DNA from: JAXMBN01 sp046349875
GTDB lineage: Bacteria; Planctomycetota; Planctomycetia; Pirellulales; Pirellulaceae
Direction: 5' to 3'
Assembly (NCBI GenBank): GCA_046349875.1
Contig: JAXMBN010000017.1
Span: forward strand, 62,001 to 126,000
DNA length: 64,000 bases
This document shows, one piece after another, positions 10,590 through 20,384 of the stretch. A model generated the notes under the pieces. It was not told where the DNA came from. It did not search any database and saw nothing but the letters and a program-made list of their open reading frames with translations. The position numbers were made by a program, and so were the translations under genes. The first letter of the stretch is position 1. Every line of letters begins with the position of its first letter.

Positions 10590-11196
10590 TTCACAAGCCA
10601 AACTCGATGCTGCAAAGAAGAGGGTGATGATGAATCGCTGGGTTTGTTGCTGGATCAATACCGTCCCTATCTCCACGTTCTCGCGCATAACGTTATCTAG
10701 ACCAGCGTGTTCAGGGACGAGTCGATCCTCAGGACCTCGTTCGTAAACCTTCATGGAGGCCCATCGCGATTTTGGGGCCTTTCGTGGTGATTGTGTTGCT
10801 TCGCTATTGGCATGGCTTCGCAGCATGCTTCGCAACAACGTGGCGACGATCCATCAGCGACATCTGTTCGCTCAACGTCGCGGCACATCACGAGAGAGGT
10901 CGATGTCGTTGTGCCGACCGGCCTCCTCCTCCAATCCCTTGGGGCTCGAGGGGTTAATTCCATCGGAGACCACATCGCCAAGCCAACGGATGATGCGGGA
11001 TGAAGCCGCTGCCCGATTGGCAATCTGTTTGGAAAGGTTGCCGGAGACACAAGCCGAAGCGATACGATTGCGATACCTTGAGGGGATGTCGCTGAAAGAT
11101 ATTGCTCAACGCATGGGAAAAACCGAAATGGCCGTAGCTGGCTTGCTCAAACGTGGCCTATGCTCCCTTCGGCTGGATTTGTTGACGGATCACTGA
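10582..11196 (+). pseudogene. RNA polymerase sigma-70 family (ECF-like) factor with frame breaks
   Basis: A planctomycete-type extracytoplasmic-function sigma factor of about 200 residues. GTG 10582 (MFDSQAKLDAAK) overlaps the folC stop. Region 2 is spread over frames: ESLGLLLDQYRPYLHVLAHN, then DQRVQGRVDPQDLVRK, then TFMEAHRDFGAFRGD and LAWLRSMLRNNVATIHQRHLF. After a further break near 10900 the frame is stable to the end and contains region 4: LPETQAEAIRLRYLEGMSLK followed by DIAQRMGKTEMAVAGLLKRG. At least four indels lie in 10600-10920. It would direct RNA polymerase to a small regulon; no anti-sigma gene is adjacent. Confidence 0.72.
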
Positions 11197-11292
11197 TCGG
11201 CAGCCTACGATGAAGGGATCATGTTCGATCGGTTAGAATAAGTTCGAGCCTCCCCTCCCCTTCCTACCTCTACCTCGATTCGAGTCTTCAGT

Positions 11293-12738
11293 ATGTCGCC
11301 TTCATTGCAGCAACTGCATCAAGCCACGCGTCGCTATTTCTTGCGAGATTCAGCCACAGGGCTTGGAGCCTTGGCATTGATGGGATTGATGAATCCTTCG
11401 CAGGTGACAGCCAACGACCAAAATCCTCTGGCATCCAAGTTGCCACCTTTTCCGGCCAAAGCCAAACGCGTCATCTATCTTCATATGACCGGCTCGCCTC
11501 CGAATTTGGATCTCTACGATTACAAACCAAAACTGAACGAGCTTCATGGGCAGGACTGCCCCAAGTCATTTTTGGAGGGACGCGAGTTTGCATTTACAAC
11601 AGGGACGCCAACATTGCTTGGTTCTCCTCAGACATTCAAAAAAGTGGGCAAGAATGGAATCTATCTTTCGGGAGCGATTGAGAAGTTGCATGATGTGGTC
11701 GATGAAATGTGCTTCGTCCACTCGATGTATACCGAGCAGTTCAATCATGCACCGGCAGAGCTTCTTCTTTATACGGGATCGCCGCGAAGTGGCCGACCTT
11801 CTTTTGGGTCTTGGGTGACGTATGGACTTGGATCAGAGAACGAGAACTTACCTGCCTTTGTCGTGTTGATCTCGAGCGGTGTGCAACCCAACGGCGGCAA
11901 GAGCTCCTTTGGCAGCGGTTTCTTGCCAAGCGTCTATCAAGGGGTGCAATGTCGTTCCCAAGGAGATCCCGTCCTCTTCGCATCCGATCCACCCGGCATG
12001 TCGCGCGACCTTCGTCGCAAAACACTCGATGCGATCAACCAACTGAACGCCGTGCAAGCGGAAGAGATGGGCCATCCAGAAACACAAACCCGCATCGCAC
12101 AATATGAACTCGCATTTCGCATGCAAACGAGCGTGCCCGAGGTGATGGATATCTCGCAGGAATCGGCATCCACTCTCGAAGCCTATGGGGCCAAACCAGG
12201 AGAAGCGAGTTTAGCGAACAATTGTCTGCTGGCCAGACGACTAGTCGAAGCTGGGGTTCGCTACGTACAACTCTTTGATTGGGGTTGGGACTTTCACGGC
12301 ACTGGTCCTGGCGAAGGTATCGGCGATGGATTGACGAAGAAGTGCTCTACCATGGATCGTCCCGTTGCTGCATTGATACGTGACTTGCGACAACGAGGCC
12401 TCTTGGATGAGACCTTAATCATTTGGGGAGGCGAGTTCGGGCGAACACCGTTTCGCGAAGGCCGCACCGCCAAGGGCGATATTCTTGGCCGCGATCACTA
12501 TCCCGATTGCTTTACGATGTGGATGGCTGGCGGCGGTGTGAAAGGTGGCTTCGAATATGGAGCGACCGATGAGCTAGGGTTTGGCGTAGTCGAAAACAAA
12601 GTCCACGTGCATGATCTCCAAGCGACTTGGATGAAGCTTCTTGGTTTCGACCACACAAAGTTGACCTACCGCTTTCAAGGTCGCGACTATCGATTGACCG
12701 ATATTCACGGAACTCCGGTCGATGCTTTGATCGCTTGA
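11293..12738 (+). CDS. DUF1501 family secreted protein
   Basis: 481 residues. The N-terminus RRYFLRDSATGLGALALMG is a twin-arginine-like export signal followed by the DUF1501 domain, an alkaline-phosphatase-fold family (sulfatase-related) abundant in planctomycetes. Recognisable blocks are HMTGSPPNLDLYDYKP, FNHAPAELLLYTGSPRSGRPSFGSWVTYGLG, DWGWDFHG, DETLIIWGGEFGRTPF, GRDHYPDCFTMWMAGGG. DUF1501 genes usually sit next to a cytochrome-c/DUF1549/DUF1553 gene; here that partner is 11 kb away (24.1-27.3 kb, minus). The 3' end overlaps the convergent downstream gene by 34 bases. The function is unproven. Confidence 0.9.
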   Translation: MSPSLQQLHQATRRYFLRDSATGLGALALMGLMNPSQVTANDQNPLASKLPPFPAKAKRVIYLHMTGSPPNLDLYDYKPKLNELHGQDCPKSFLEGREFAFTTGTPTLLGSPQTFKKVGKNGIYLSGAIEKLHDVVDEMCFVHSMYTEQFNHAPAELLLYTGSPRSGRPSFGSWVTYGLGSENENLPAFVVLISSGVQPNGGKSSFGSGFLPSVYQGVQCRSQGDPVLFASDPPGMSRDLRRKTLDAINQLNAVQAEEMGHPETQTRIAQYELAFRMQTSVPEVMDISQESASTLEAYGAKPGEASLANNCLLARRLVEAGVRYVQLFDWGWDFHGTGPGEGIGDGLTKKCSTMDRPVAALIRDLRQRGLLDETLIIWGGEFGRTPFREGRTAKGDILGRDHYPDCFTMWMAGGGVKGGFEYGATDELGFGVVENKVHVHDLQATWMKLLGFDHTKLTYRFQGRDYRLTDIHGTPVDALIA

Positions 12739-14126
12739 TCGATCTCTGAATAATCGACGCGATAGAGCATTTGATTGTAGTCGTAGCGCGGTGTTGGGAA
12801 GGGTTTGTTCGCGAACTGCTGGGTATAGGTCCCTTCAAAAAGCAGGTACGGCGCATCTGGAGGCGTCACCTCTAAGAGAAGGCGTGGGTTGTAGAAAGTG
12901 TAATTGGTGTGCGAAAGAACTTTGATGGCGTTGGCCCAGGGGCCCAAAGGCGAATCGGATTCGCAATACCAAAGCTCGCCAAACGGAGAAGGCTTTCCAA
13001 AGTTTTCCATAAAGATGCAAACCCATTTCTTTCGCGCAGCGTGCCATCCAATCGACCCCGTGTGTGGTTCAATTGATTTCCGATCAAGCGACTGAACTTT
13101 GGAAGGTGCATCGATAGCCTTCCATTGTTGGGAGTTCTGCCAATCTTCAAAAGTCGCAGGACAACGCAATCGCGGTAACGGATTTCCAAAGAGAAGCTCG
13201 CCACCCTTCTCCGAATTCAAAACGATTGAATGACCCTCGGGTAGAAGCGTTGGAGCAGGACCCTGATCTTCCTTCCAAAGAACGTGGAGCCTTTCAAATT
13301 GCTTGGAGGATTCATTCCAAACGCATAGCCCGATTTCATAAGTACTCAACGGTGGTCGAATTTTGCGATAGCAGGCCACGACGTGTTCCTTGCCGTTGCG
13401 ATCAGGAAGCGTTGCCAAGCCCGTTAGCCATGTCGGGCCCTCCCCTTCGATAGGAGCCAGTCCGCGGGGTCGGCCTTGGTCGTTCAAGTAAAGGTTATAG
13501 CGCATGGCAACAGGAGGTTGCGCAGGAAAGATCAAGTCATTAGGAGTGGTTGCTCCCGACATATCGAAGTTTCCCAATGGATAACGAGCCATTGTGGTGT
13601 CGCCCCATAGCCACAGTCGCGACGATCCAAGTTGAGTTGACTGGACGCTATCGCATCCCACCCAAGGAAGATCTTGGTGATCGGTTCGACCACCTGATTT
13701 TTGAGTTTCGGCAAATAAACCAGATCCGGTTAGCCGTCCGATCCGCTTGGCAATCATGGTCCGATCGACCTCAATCGACGCTCGCCCACCTGGCGTCGCT
13801 TTGAGCCGAACCCCTTTTAATCCAAATCCGTCCGGTCGAACTTCGTAGCCGGGCGACTCGACAAAGAACCATACCTCTTGATTCATCAGCTCTGGTAGAT
13901 CGAAGGAGACGACACCATCATTGTCGGAGACGAATCGAGCTTCATGGGTGGTTCGCAGTTCGACCATAGGGACAGGCCATCGCGATGAACGCTCGATGAC
14001 TTCGATGCGAAAAGGAGCACTCGATTGTCCCAAGGATCCTAGAGCGAAGAGATTCCACGACAGTAGGGCAATCCAGCCGATCGATGCCGAAGGAAATGAT
14101 TGGAAGGTATGGGCTTTATTGGCCAT
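12705..14126 (-). CDS. Secreted protein with beta-propeller-like body, unknown function
   Basis: Start at ATG 14126 (MANKAHTF), which lies 11 bases inside the 3' end of hisI and gives a signal-like hydrophobic segment IGWIALLSWNLFALGSLG; a longer reading from 14192 would overlap hisI further. About 473 residues. An N-terminal carboxypeptidase-regulatory-like beta domain (about residues 35-130, FRIEVIERSSRWPVPMVELR) is followed by repeated motifs such as GSSRLWLWGDTTMARYPLG, PTWLTGLATLPDRNGKEH, IGWHAARKKWVCIFMENFG and GELWYCESDSPLGPWANA, resembling DUF4185/glycosyl-hydrolase-43-like propellers. Probably periplasmic or outer surface. Its 3' end overlaps the DUF1501 gene tail to tail. Confidence 0.75.
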   Translation of the reverse strand: MANKAHTFQSFPSASIGWIALLSWNLFALGSLGQSSAPFRIEVIERSSRWPVPMVELRTTHEARFVSDNDGVVSFDLPELMNQEVWFFVESPGYEVRPDGFGLKGVRLKATPGGRASIEVDRTMIAKRIGRLTGSGLFAETQKSGGRTDHQDLPWVGCDSVQSTQLGSSRLWLWGDTTMARYPLGNFDMSGATTPNDLIFPAQPPVAMRYNLYLNDQGRPRGLAPIEGEGPTWLTGLATLPDRNGKEHVVACYRKIRPPLSTYEIGLCVWNESSKQFERLHVLWKEDQGPAPTLLPEGHSIVLNSEKGGELLFGNPLPRLRCPATFEDWQNSQQWKAIDAPSKVQSLDRKSIEPHTGSIGWHAARKKWVCIFMENFGKPSPFGELWYCESDSPLGPWANAIKVLSHTNYTFYNPRLLLEVTPPDAPYLLFEGTYTQQFANKPFPTPRYDYNQMLYRVDYSEIDQAIKASTGVP

Positions 14127-14529
14127 GGTGCTTGGAACCATAGACGCTTTGGGGATCGACGAGTCGCGTTTCATGGGTGACCCAGGTTCCATTATCCCAA
14201 CGACGGAAGAAGCAGGTCGGGTATCCTTCGTGGCATGCTGCTCCCGTCTGCTCTACGTGCAATAAAATGGTGTCGCCATCGCAATCGATATGGATTGCTT
14301 CGACCCTTTGGCGATGACCGCTCTCCTCACCTTTCCGCCACAGTCGTTTGCGACTGCGCGAGTAGTAGGTCGCGAATCCGGTTTGACATGTTTCTTCAAA
14401 CGCTTCGCGATTCATCCACGCCATCATCAGGACCTTGCCTGTGTGAACACATTGGGCAATTGCGGGGAGAAGGGTGTCATCGGATGTAAATGCGGGAAGC
14501 GAAGAGGTCATGCGGGATGGGTCTCTCAA
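14116..14529 (-). CDS. hisI: Phosphoribosyl-AMP cyclohydrolase
   Basis: About 137 residues; opens the ring of phosphoribosyl-AMP in the third step of histidine synthesis, in the cytoplasm. Diagnostic motifs are VLMMAWMNREAFEETCQTG, YYSRSRKRLWRKGEESGHRQ, the metal-binding DCDGDTILL and the zinc-cysteine pair in GAACHEGYPTCFFRRW. No fused HisE domain. An in-frame start at ATG 14511 (MTSSLPAF) is also possible. It is alone among unrelated genes, so histidine genes are scattered here. Its end overlaps the start of a secreted-protein gene. Confidence 0.93.
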   Translation of the reverse strand: MRDPSRMTSSLPAFTSDDTLLPAIAQCVHTGKVLMMAWMNREAFEETCQTGFATYYSRSRKRLWRKGEESGHRQRVEAIHIDCDGDTILLHVEQTGAACHEGYPTCFFRRWDNGTWVTHETRLVDPQSVYGSKHHGQ

Positions 14530-14737
14530 ATGGTCGGAAGACTTACGTCGAGTCTTCCTATTGTAACGGCAAAGCCCTTAGGATCGAACCAACCCCATTT
14601 TTAGCAAGCATTGTTCAGTTTGCCGAGGATAGGTGACGAAGAGAGCACGAAGGCCAGGTGCTGTCTGTGGACGGAAAGCGATCAAGCCGTCTAATTCCAG
14701 TGGAGTTGCAGGGATGCGATAACGTTGCGAAGTGGGA

Positions 14738-15370
14738 ATGGGGCCAAGGGTGAGCAAACCAAAGAACGAATCCATCAGTATCGTCCTGCCGGTTTACAAT
14801 CGACAAAACACGGTCGAAGAGCGGGTCGTGGAGCTCTTGGAAGACCTTGCCGAGCTCTCATCATCGATTCAGATGATTCTGGTGGATGATGGCTCCAAGG
14901 ACGCCACTCCCGAAATTCTCGATGACATGCGTCGTCGGTATCCGCAGATTGAAGTGGTTCGATCGGCAAAGCAGCAAGGGCCAGCCGCATCGGTTCAACT
15001 AGGATTGCGAACTGCCAAGGGCGATCTCGTCTTCGCTCAAGAGTCGTATGATCGAGTCGATATGTCCGAAGTCAAACAGCTTTGGAATTTGCGATCGGAC
15101 CCTGAGTTGGTGATGGCTCGAGCGCGAACCCGAACACGCCAAGTCGATCAGACTCTATTAGAAAAACTGGCGCAATGGGGAAAGAGGTTGGAAGAGAACT
15201 GGTTGGGCAAAGCCTATCAGACCTCTGAGCTTCAGATGTACCGTCGCGAAGTGGTTGTGGGTTTGACTCAGAAGAAGAAAGAAGATGGGCAGCTAGAGAT
15301 TACCCATCTTTCCCACCGCTCTATCTCTACACCCAAGTGGACGCAAGATCGCGTATCCTCCAAGTTGTAA
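14738..15370 (+). CDS. Family 2 glycosyltransferase-like protein
   Basis: About 210 residues with the GT-A nucleotide-sugar fold: SISIVLPVYNRQNTVEERVVE, the first Asp motif ILVDDGSKDATPEILDDM, then GPAASVQLGLRTAKGDLVFAQE. The usual DXD metal site after GD is replaced by QESYDRVD, and the protein ends soon after. It may therefore be a reduced or regulatory member that does not transfer sugar. Starts at GTG 14732, ATG 14738 and GTG 14750 are all possible. No membrane segment. It stands alone, divergent from hisI. Confidence 0.7.
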   Translation: MGPRVSKPKNESISIVLPVYNRQNTVEERVVELLEDLAELSSSIQMILVDDGSKDATPEILDDMRRRYPQIEVVRSAKQQGPAASVQLGLRTAKGDLVFAQESYDRVDMSEVKQLWNLRSDPELVMARARTRTRQVDQTLLEKLAQWGKRLEENWLGKAYQTSELQMYRREVVVGLTQKKKEDGQLEITHLSHRSISTPKWTQDRVSSKL

Positions 15371-15957
15371 TTGTTGCATTATTCTTGAACACGCTGTTCA
15401 AAAACGGGACGTTGTTCCAAAGCGGGTATCCGGTGAATGGGATCCCAGAGGATGAAATGAAAGATGATCGTTGATAAGAGGATAGGAACGTCGAACGAAT
15501 GAGTCAGCGATAAAGCACATTGGCTTTTTGCTTTCAAAGAAATTTCTTTTTTTGCGATCCAAATTGTTTTCTTGAGTACATCGCGACTTTAAAATAAGAG
15601 AGACCGATCACTCTCGGCCTTGTCTCGCTCGTCTTGCAAAGTCCATTATTGCTTATCCTTTTCTGCTTCCTCTTTGAAGCACTTTGCAGCATGTTGCGGA
15701 TCTGAGAAGTCGTGCTCCTTTCTTCTTCATCCATCGATTGTTTTTGTTGTTGAACTGGGTGGATCGCTAAGTTTCCGTCCAAGGCTTTGCAAGCTGTGGG
15801 CTCAACGTACGTCGTGACCGCAAGCTTGAGGCTGAGCTATTGGAGCATCGGGAAACGCGGCCATCGAAAAAATCGCAATGGGAAAATTGTTGGAACGCCG
15901 TTTGCATTGCTAGTTCGATTCGATCCTACGGGCCGGGTTTAAGAGAGGAGCATCACG
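15371..15957. other. Long intergenic region, AT-rich in part
   Basis: 587 bases before the XRE-like gene. The part 15500-15600 is richer in A and T than its surroundings (runs of T at 15526-15556), suggesting promoter or leader sequence. I find no convincing small gene, RNA gene or strong terminator. Confidence 0.4.
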
Positions 15958-16497
15958 ATGACAGCACTAGCCACGTCGAATTTCTCGGACGATCCAAGGC
16001 GACGCTCGAATATGAGGGTTCCCCCATCTTCACCTCCAGGAATACTGCACCGAATCGCCGAGGTTCGAAAACGCCAAGGATATTCGTTGCGTACGATTGC
16101 GCGGAAGACGGGAGTGGAAATGCGCGAGTTGCGAAGGCAAGAGCTCCCGCATGAAGATATGAAGTTGAGCGATCTTTATCGATGGCAACTTGCATTGGAT
16201 GTACCTATCCATGAGTTGCTCAATGATTGTCTCAATCCCTTGTCATCCGATGTTCGCGATCGCGCCAAGCTGGTCAAGATCATGAAAACGGTGATGGCTC
16301 TTTCAGAGTTGGCACAAGGAACGCGCGTTTCTCGGATGGTTCAAAACCTGCGTGAACAACTCGTGGATCTCATGCCAGAGCTTAAAGATGTGGTTGGTTG
16401 GCCCAGCATGGGATCGCGTCGAACCGACAATACCGGCAAGATTGGCCAAAATCCCATTCCTTTGCGGGCACTCTACATCGAACCCAATGAAGATTGA
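15958..16497 (+). CDS. XRE-like helix-turn-helix DNA-binding protein
   Basis: 179 residues, preceded by an AGAGGAG ribosome site about 10 bases before ATG 15958. Residues 28-85 form a Cro/C1-like helix-turn-helix: ILHRIAEVRKRQGYSLRTIA, RKTGVEMRELRRQE, then DLYRWQLALDVPIHELL. The C-terminal 90 residues are helical (MKTVMALSELAQGTRVSRMV) and may mediate dimerisation. The N-terminal 20 residues look disordered. Probably a cytoplasmic transcription regulator of planctomycete-restricted type; targets are unknown. Confidence 0.75.
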   Translation: MTALATSNFSDDPRRRSNMRVPPSSPPGILHRIAEVRKRQGYSLRTIARKTGVEMRELRRQELPHEDMKLSDLYRWQLALDVPIHELLNDCLNPLSSDVRDRAKLVKIMKTVMALSELAQGTRVSRMVQNLREQLVDLMPELKDVVGWPSMGSRRTDNTGKIGQNPIPLRALYIEPNED

Positions 16498-16658
16498 AAA
16501 TCGCCACGGGCGTTTTGAACGCTTCATGTTCGATGATCCGATCTATCTTATGCGTACGTGAGGGAAAGGCTTGTTGACCACAAGGGCACGAGCCATTCCC
16601 TTTCTTACGTCGCGGATCATGTCATTCAAAATGGATTCGTCAGGAAGTTGCGCCAGTC

Positions 16659-18183
16659 CTATTGGTCATAGGCGGGTCGAGCTTGGATCGCATCCAATTC
16701 TTTTTGAAGACTCGCAATCACGTCGGGATGTTCAGCGGCAACGTTTTTGGATTCGGCTATATCCTTTTGCAAATCATAAAGTTGCGGTTGAGGATGATTG
16801 CCGAGTTCCGAGTTGGTGCTGGGGTTTTTGGCTGCTCCCTGCGAGCCTGGAATAAACTTCCATTGATCACGACGGAGGGCCAAATGGCGGATGCCTTGAA
16901 GCACAATCGACGATCGTCCCTGTGACGATTGACCCAACAGCGATGCTGAGAGTTCTTGGCTATCGCCGGCGGTGTCTTGAGGAAATTTCCCGCCGGTTAG
17001 CTTGGCAAAAGTGGCAAAGAGGTCAACCTGCGAGAGCAACGCATCGGAAACGCCAGGTTGGATCTTGCCGGGCCATCGGACGAGAAAAGGAACGCGAGTC
17101 CCGGCTTCGAACTTGCTGTATTTACCACCGCGCAACGGCCTGAAGGTCGATGCGCGCCCAAGCTTCTCCACAGCATCGTCGCGATATCCATCATCGATTA
17201 CCGGACCATTGTCGCTGGAAAGGATCACCAGAGTGTTTTCCGCCAGACCGAGGCTTTGAAGCTTGTCGAGCACTTGTCCTACGCACTCAATCGGCATGAT
17301 GGCATACGCGCGGCCCCATGGATGTCAGCCAACGAAACGGGGATGAGGAACCCCAGGGACATGAGGGTCGTGAAGGGCGAAGAATAAAGAATGGATCTTT
17401 CTGATGCTGTTCAAGGAACTGCAATGCCGCTTGTGTGAAGGTATCGGCCATGTCTTCATCTTTCCATAGAGCCTTCGCACCTCCCTTCATGTAGCCAATG
17501 CGGCTGATGCCATTGACGATGGTTTGATCGTGACCATGGCTCGGGTGAATTCGCAACAATTCAGGATTGGCTTTCCCAGTGGGAAGGCCTTCGATCGGCT
17601 TGCCGTATTGGACTTCGATAGGATCCTTAGGATCGAGATTGCGAACCCGTCCGTTCTCGACATAAACGCACGGCACGCGATCGCCAGTAGCGGCCATGAT
17701 CATGCTGTAATCGAAGCCAATGGAATTGGGATTGGGGCGAATTTCGCGGTTCCAATCGATCTTGCCATCGCCGAGTCCCAAGTGCCACTTACCTACGACG
17801 CCCGTTTTGTAGCCGGCTCCTTGGAGCATCGACGCAATCGTCGGGCGAGAGGGAGAAATGATCATGTTGGCATCGCCGGGAGCAATGCCAGTCCCTTTGC
17901 GTCGCCATGGGTATTCGCCGGTCAGCAAGGCATATCGCGAAGGAGTGCAGGTGGCCGATGTGGAATAGGCTTGAGTGAACCGCAAACCTTCGCGAGCCAA
18001 TCGATCCATCTGAGGTGTCTTGATGGTTGTCGAACCATAAGCGCTAACGTCACCATATCCGAGATCGTCTGCATAGATCAGAACGATGTTGGGACGCTGA
18101 GGCTCAGCACCGGCAACAGGGCTGATGGCCATAGCAAAAACGAGCAAGCTTGGCATCCAAGCGCGGGCGAGGCGGAGAGGCAT
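16659..18183 (-). pseudogene. Secreted sulfatase, broken by a cluster of indels
   Basis: Arylsulfatase-A-like enzyme with a signal peptide (PSLLVFAMAISPVAGAEP), metal-binding DD at residues 39-40 (IVLIYADDLGYGD) and the formylglycine motif CTPSRYALLTG with Cys at residue 79; GVVGKWHLG follows. The 5' part is open to about 17395 (KDPFFI) and the 3' part from about 17300 (CVGQVLDKLQSLGLAENTLV with SSDNGPV) to 16659. In the 100 bases between, the conserved FALHDPHVPGVPHPRFVG and SMGPRG segments appear in different frames, so at least three indels are packed together. Complete original length about 505 residues. It would remove sulfate from algal or animal polysaccharides in the periplasm, consistent with planctomycete sulfatase richness. 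Confidence 0.82.
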
Positions 18184-18290
18184 CGCGTCACCTTCACTTT
18201 CTCTTTAAGGATATCCATAGAAATTCTTGGAAGGGGATCGTGAATCGACACGGACCTTCCCTTTCATTTCCACTGAAGGGATTCTGGAAT

Positions 18291-20114
18291 CTATTTTTTG
18301 GATGCGGCCCAAGTTTCGAGTCGTTGCTCGAGAATGTTGAGGGGCATCCCTCCATCTTTGAGAATGATGTGATGGAACTCGGCCAAATTGAAACGTTCAC
18401 CGAGTTGCTTTTCGAAACGAGTTCGCCATTCGCGGATCTTCAACGATCCGATCTTGTAAGAAAGGGCCTGCGCAGGATACGACATGTATCGCTCGATCTC
18501 TGCAATCGCCCCATCTTCGGCGATGGGTTCGTTATCCATCATGTAGGCCAATGCTTGTTCTCGCGTCCATCCCTTCCAATGCATACCGACATCCACGACC
18601 AATCGAATGGCTCGGTGCATTTCATCGCTGAGCGCACCCATGTACTGTTTTGGATCCGTATAGAGTCCCAGTTCTTTACCCAAGGATTCGCAATACAGCG
18701 CCCAACCTTCACCGTAGGCTCCGTACCAAAGAAATCGAGCAAACTTAGGAAGACTTTGATTCTCTTGTTGGAGCGAAATCTGATAGTGATGGCCTGGAAT
18801 CGCTTCGTGCAAGAACAGAGACTCCATACCGCTCGTCACGTTAAACGATTTCGCGTCGGGGATCGGTACGTAGAAGACACCGGGCCGAGTACCATCTTCA
18901 CTTCCAGGCATGTATTCAGCGCTGGCCGTCTTTTCTCGAAAGGCTTCCGTGCGTCGAATTTCAAAGGGAGTCTTGGGGCGTTGAAGGAAAATCTTGTCGA
19001 CGTTGGGTTCGATCTTGGCTTGGATCGAACGAAACGCAGCCAATACTTGGTCGGGCGTTTCAAAGGGCATAAAGGATCGGTCTGAGCGAATATGTTGGAA
19101 GAAGGCTTTGAGGTCTCCTTGAAAGCCGAGTTGTTCCTTGACCTTTTCCATTTCGCCTCGGATGCGTGCCACTTCCTTCTCACCCATCGCAAAGATGTCT
19201 TCAGGAGGAAGGGTTGTTGTCGTCCAATACCGTACCCAATACGAATACTGCTTCTTTCCATCTTTGAGAGCACCGATGCCCGATGTCGCCCGGGCCTTCG
19301 GAAGGTAGGACTCTTTGAGAAACTGTCCCATCTTGCGATAGGCTGGTTGCACACGCGTGGTGATAGCCTTGGCAAAAGCCGCCGCGAGTCTGGCTTTGTC
19401 TTCTTCGGAAAACGATTTGGGAATATTGTCGATCGGATCGTAGAACAGCGAGTCTTCGGCCTTCTCCGTCATGATCGTGGCATCATTGCATTGTTCGATC
19501 ATCTTCTCGACTAACTTGGCAGGCAAGACATACTCGTCCTTCATGCCCTGTTCAAACTGTTCGACCGCGACATTCATCCAGATCAAGAAAGCGTCCATTC
19601 GGTGTAGCCAGTCGTCATAATCTTTGACGGACTTGAACGGATGATTGCCAGCACCACTTCCAAGCTGTCCAAAAGTTAGAGGTAATCCTTCGAATTGGTT
19701 CCAGGGCAGGCGTTCATTGTGGAAGGCGAGTCCTTCGAGACGCATTCGCATTTCAGACGCGAGGATCTCGGCACACAATTTGTTGATATCGCTGGCCCGC
19801 GCGACTTCGACTTCTTCGATGCGTTTGAGCGTCTTTTCATAGAACGCTTTCTTCTTCTCGATGAAGTCAGGCGCGATCTCGATCGGCATCAGATCGTTAT
19901 ACCGCATGTCGCCAAACATGGTCGCTTCAAGCGGGAAGAGGATGAGATACTGTTCGTGATAGTCATCGAACAGTTTGGTAAGCGATTCATTGGCCAATTG
20001 TTCTGGAGTCATGACGCGTTTGGCGGAAGGATTGTTAGCATCTTGCGCATGAAGCCCATTGGTTGAAGGCAGAATGCACGAACAAATGATTACAAAAAGC
20101 GAAGACCAACGCAT
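18291..20114 (-). CDS. DUF885 family (M32-like) secreted peptidase
   Basis: 607 residues from ATG 20114, chosen because it begins the signal peptide MRWSSLFVIICSCILPSTNG; an upstream in-frame start at 20186 would hide it. The zinc-binding signature appears as LFLHEAIPGHHYQISLQ, and ARFLWYGAYGEGWALYCESLG downstream supplies the conserved Glu. The family contains carboxypeptidase-like metallopeptidases of unknown substrate. Most of the rest is alpha-helical. The neighbouring sulfatase lies 107 bases downstream on the same strand, without obvious functional link. Confidence 0.88.
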   Translation of the reverse strand: MRWSSLFVIICSCILPSTNGLHAQDANNPSAKRVMTPEQLANESLTKLFDDYHEQYLILFPLEATMFGDMRYNDLMPIEIAPDFIEKKKAFYEKTLKRIEEVEVARASDINKLCAEILASEMRMRLEGLAFHNERLPWNQFEGLPLTFGQLGSGAGNHPFKSVKDYDDWLHRMDAFLIWMNVAVEQFEQGMKDEYVLPAKLVEKMIEQCNDATIMTEKAEDSLFYDPIDNIPKSFSEEDKARLAAAFAKAITTRVQPAYRKMGQFLKESYLPKARATSGIGALKDGKKQYSYWVRYWTTTTLPPEDIFAMGEKEVARIRGEMEKVKEQLGFQGDLKAFFQHIRSDRSFMPFETPDQVLAAFRSIQAKIEPNVDKIFLQRPKTPFEIRRTEAFREKTASAEYMPGSEDGTRPGVFYVPIPDAKSFNVTSGMESLFLHEAIPGHHYQISLQQENQSLPKFARFLWYGAYGEGWALYCESLGKELGLYTDPKQYMGALSDEMHRAIRLVVDVGMHWKGWTREQALAYMMDNEPIAEDGAIAEIERYMSYPAQALSYKIGSLKIREWRTRFEKQLGERFNLAEFHHIILKDGGMPLNILEQRLETWAASKK

Positions 20115-20384
20115 GAATTCCAATCCTCTGGCATATGCAAGAGAAAACAAACCAAATCCTATTCCTGATCGATGTAACGCCATCACAGTAGAACCATCGA
20201 ACCCGGTTGGAAGTTTCCAAGCGTTCCAAGGAATGGTGGGATGCGCTGGAGCAGTTGAGTTCCAGCATGCAAGGACCGATCAAACGGGGATGATGGGGAG
20301 AGGAATGGGCCGAGAAGTTTCCACGACCTATCCCTTCATTCTATTCCAGCAGAGTGGGATTACTATGCCCAAAGGCGGGCCAGT

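Noticed and set aside
14578..14775. 65-residue minus-strand gene between hisI and the glycosyltransferase
   Set aside because: It overlaps the glycosyltransferase start, has no ribosome site and no protein-like pattern.
15534..15782. Small gene on the minus strand in the long intergenic region
   Set aside because: Composition is Lys/Gln/Arg-rich without any motif, no ribosome site, and it lies over AT-rich probable promoter sequence.
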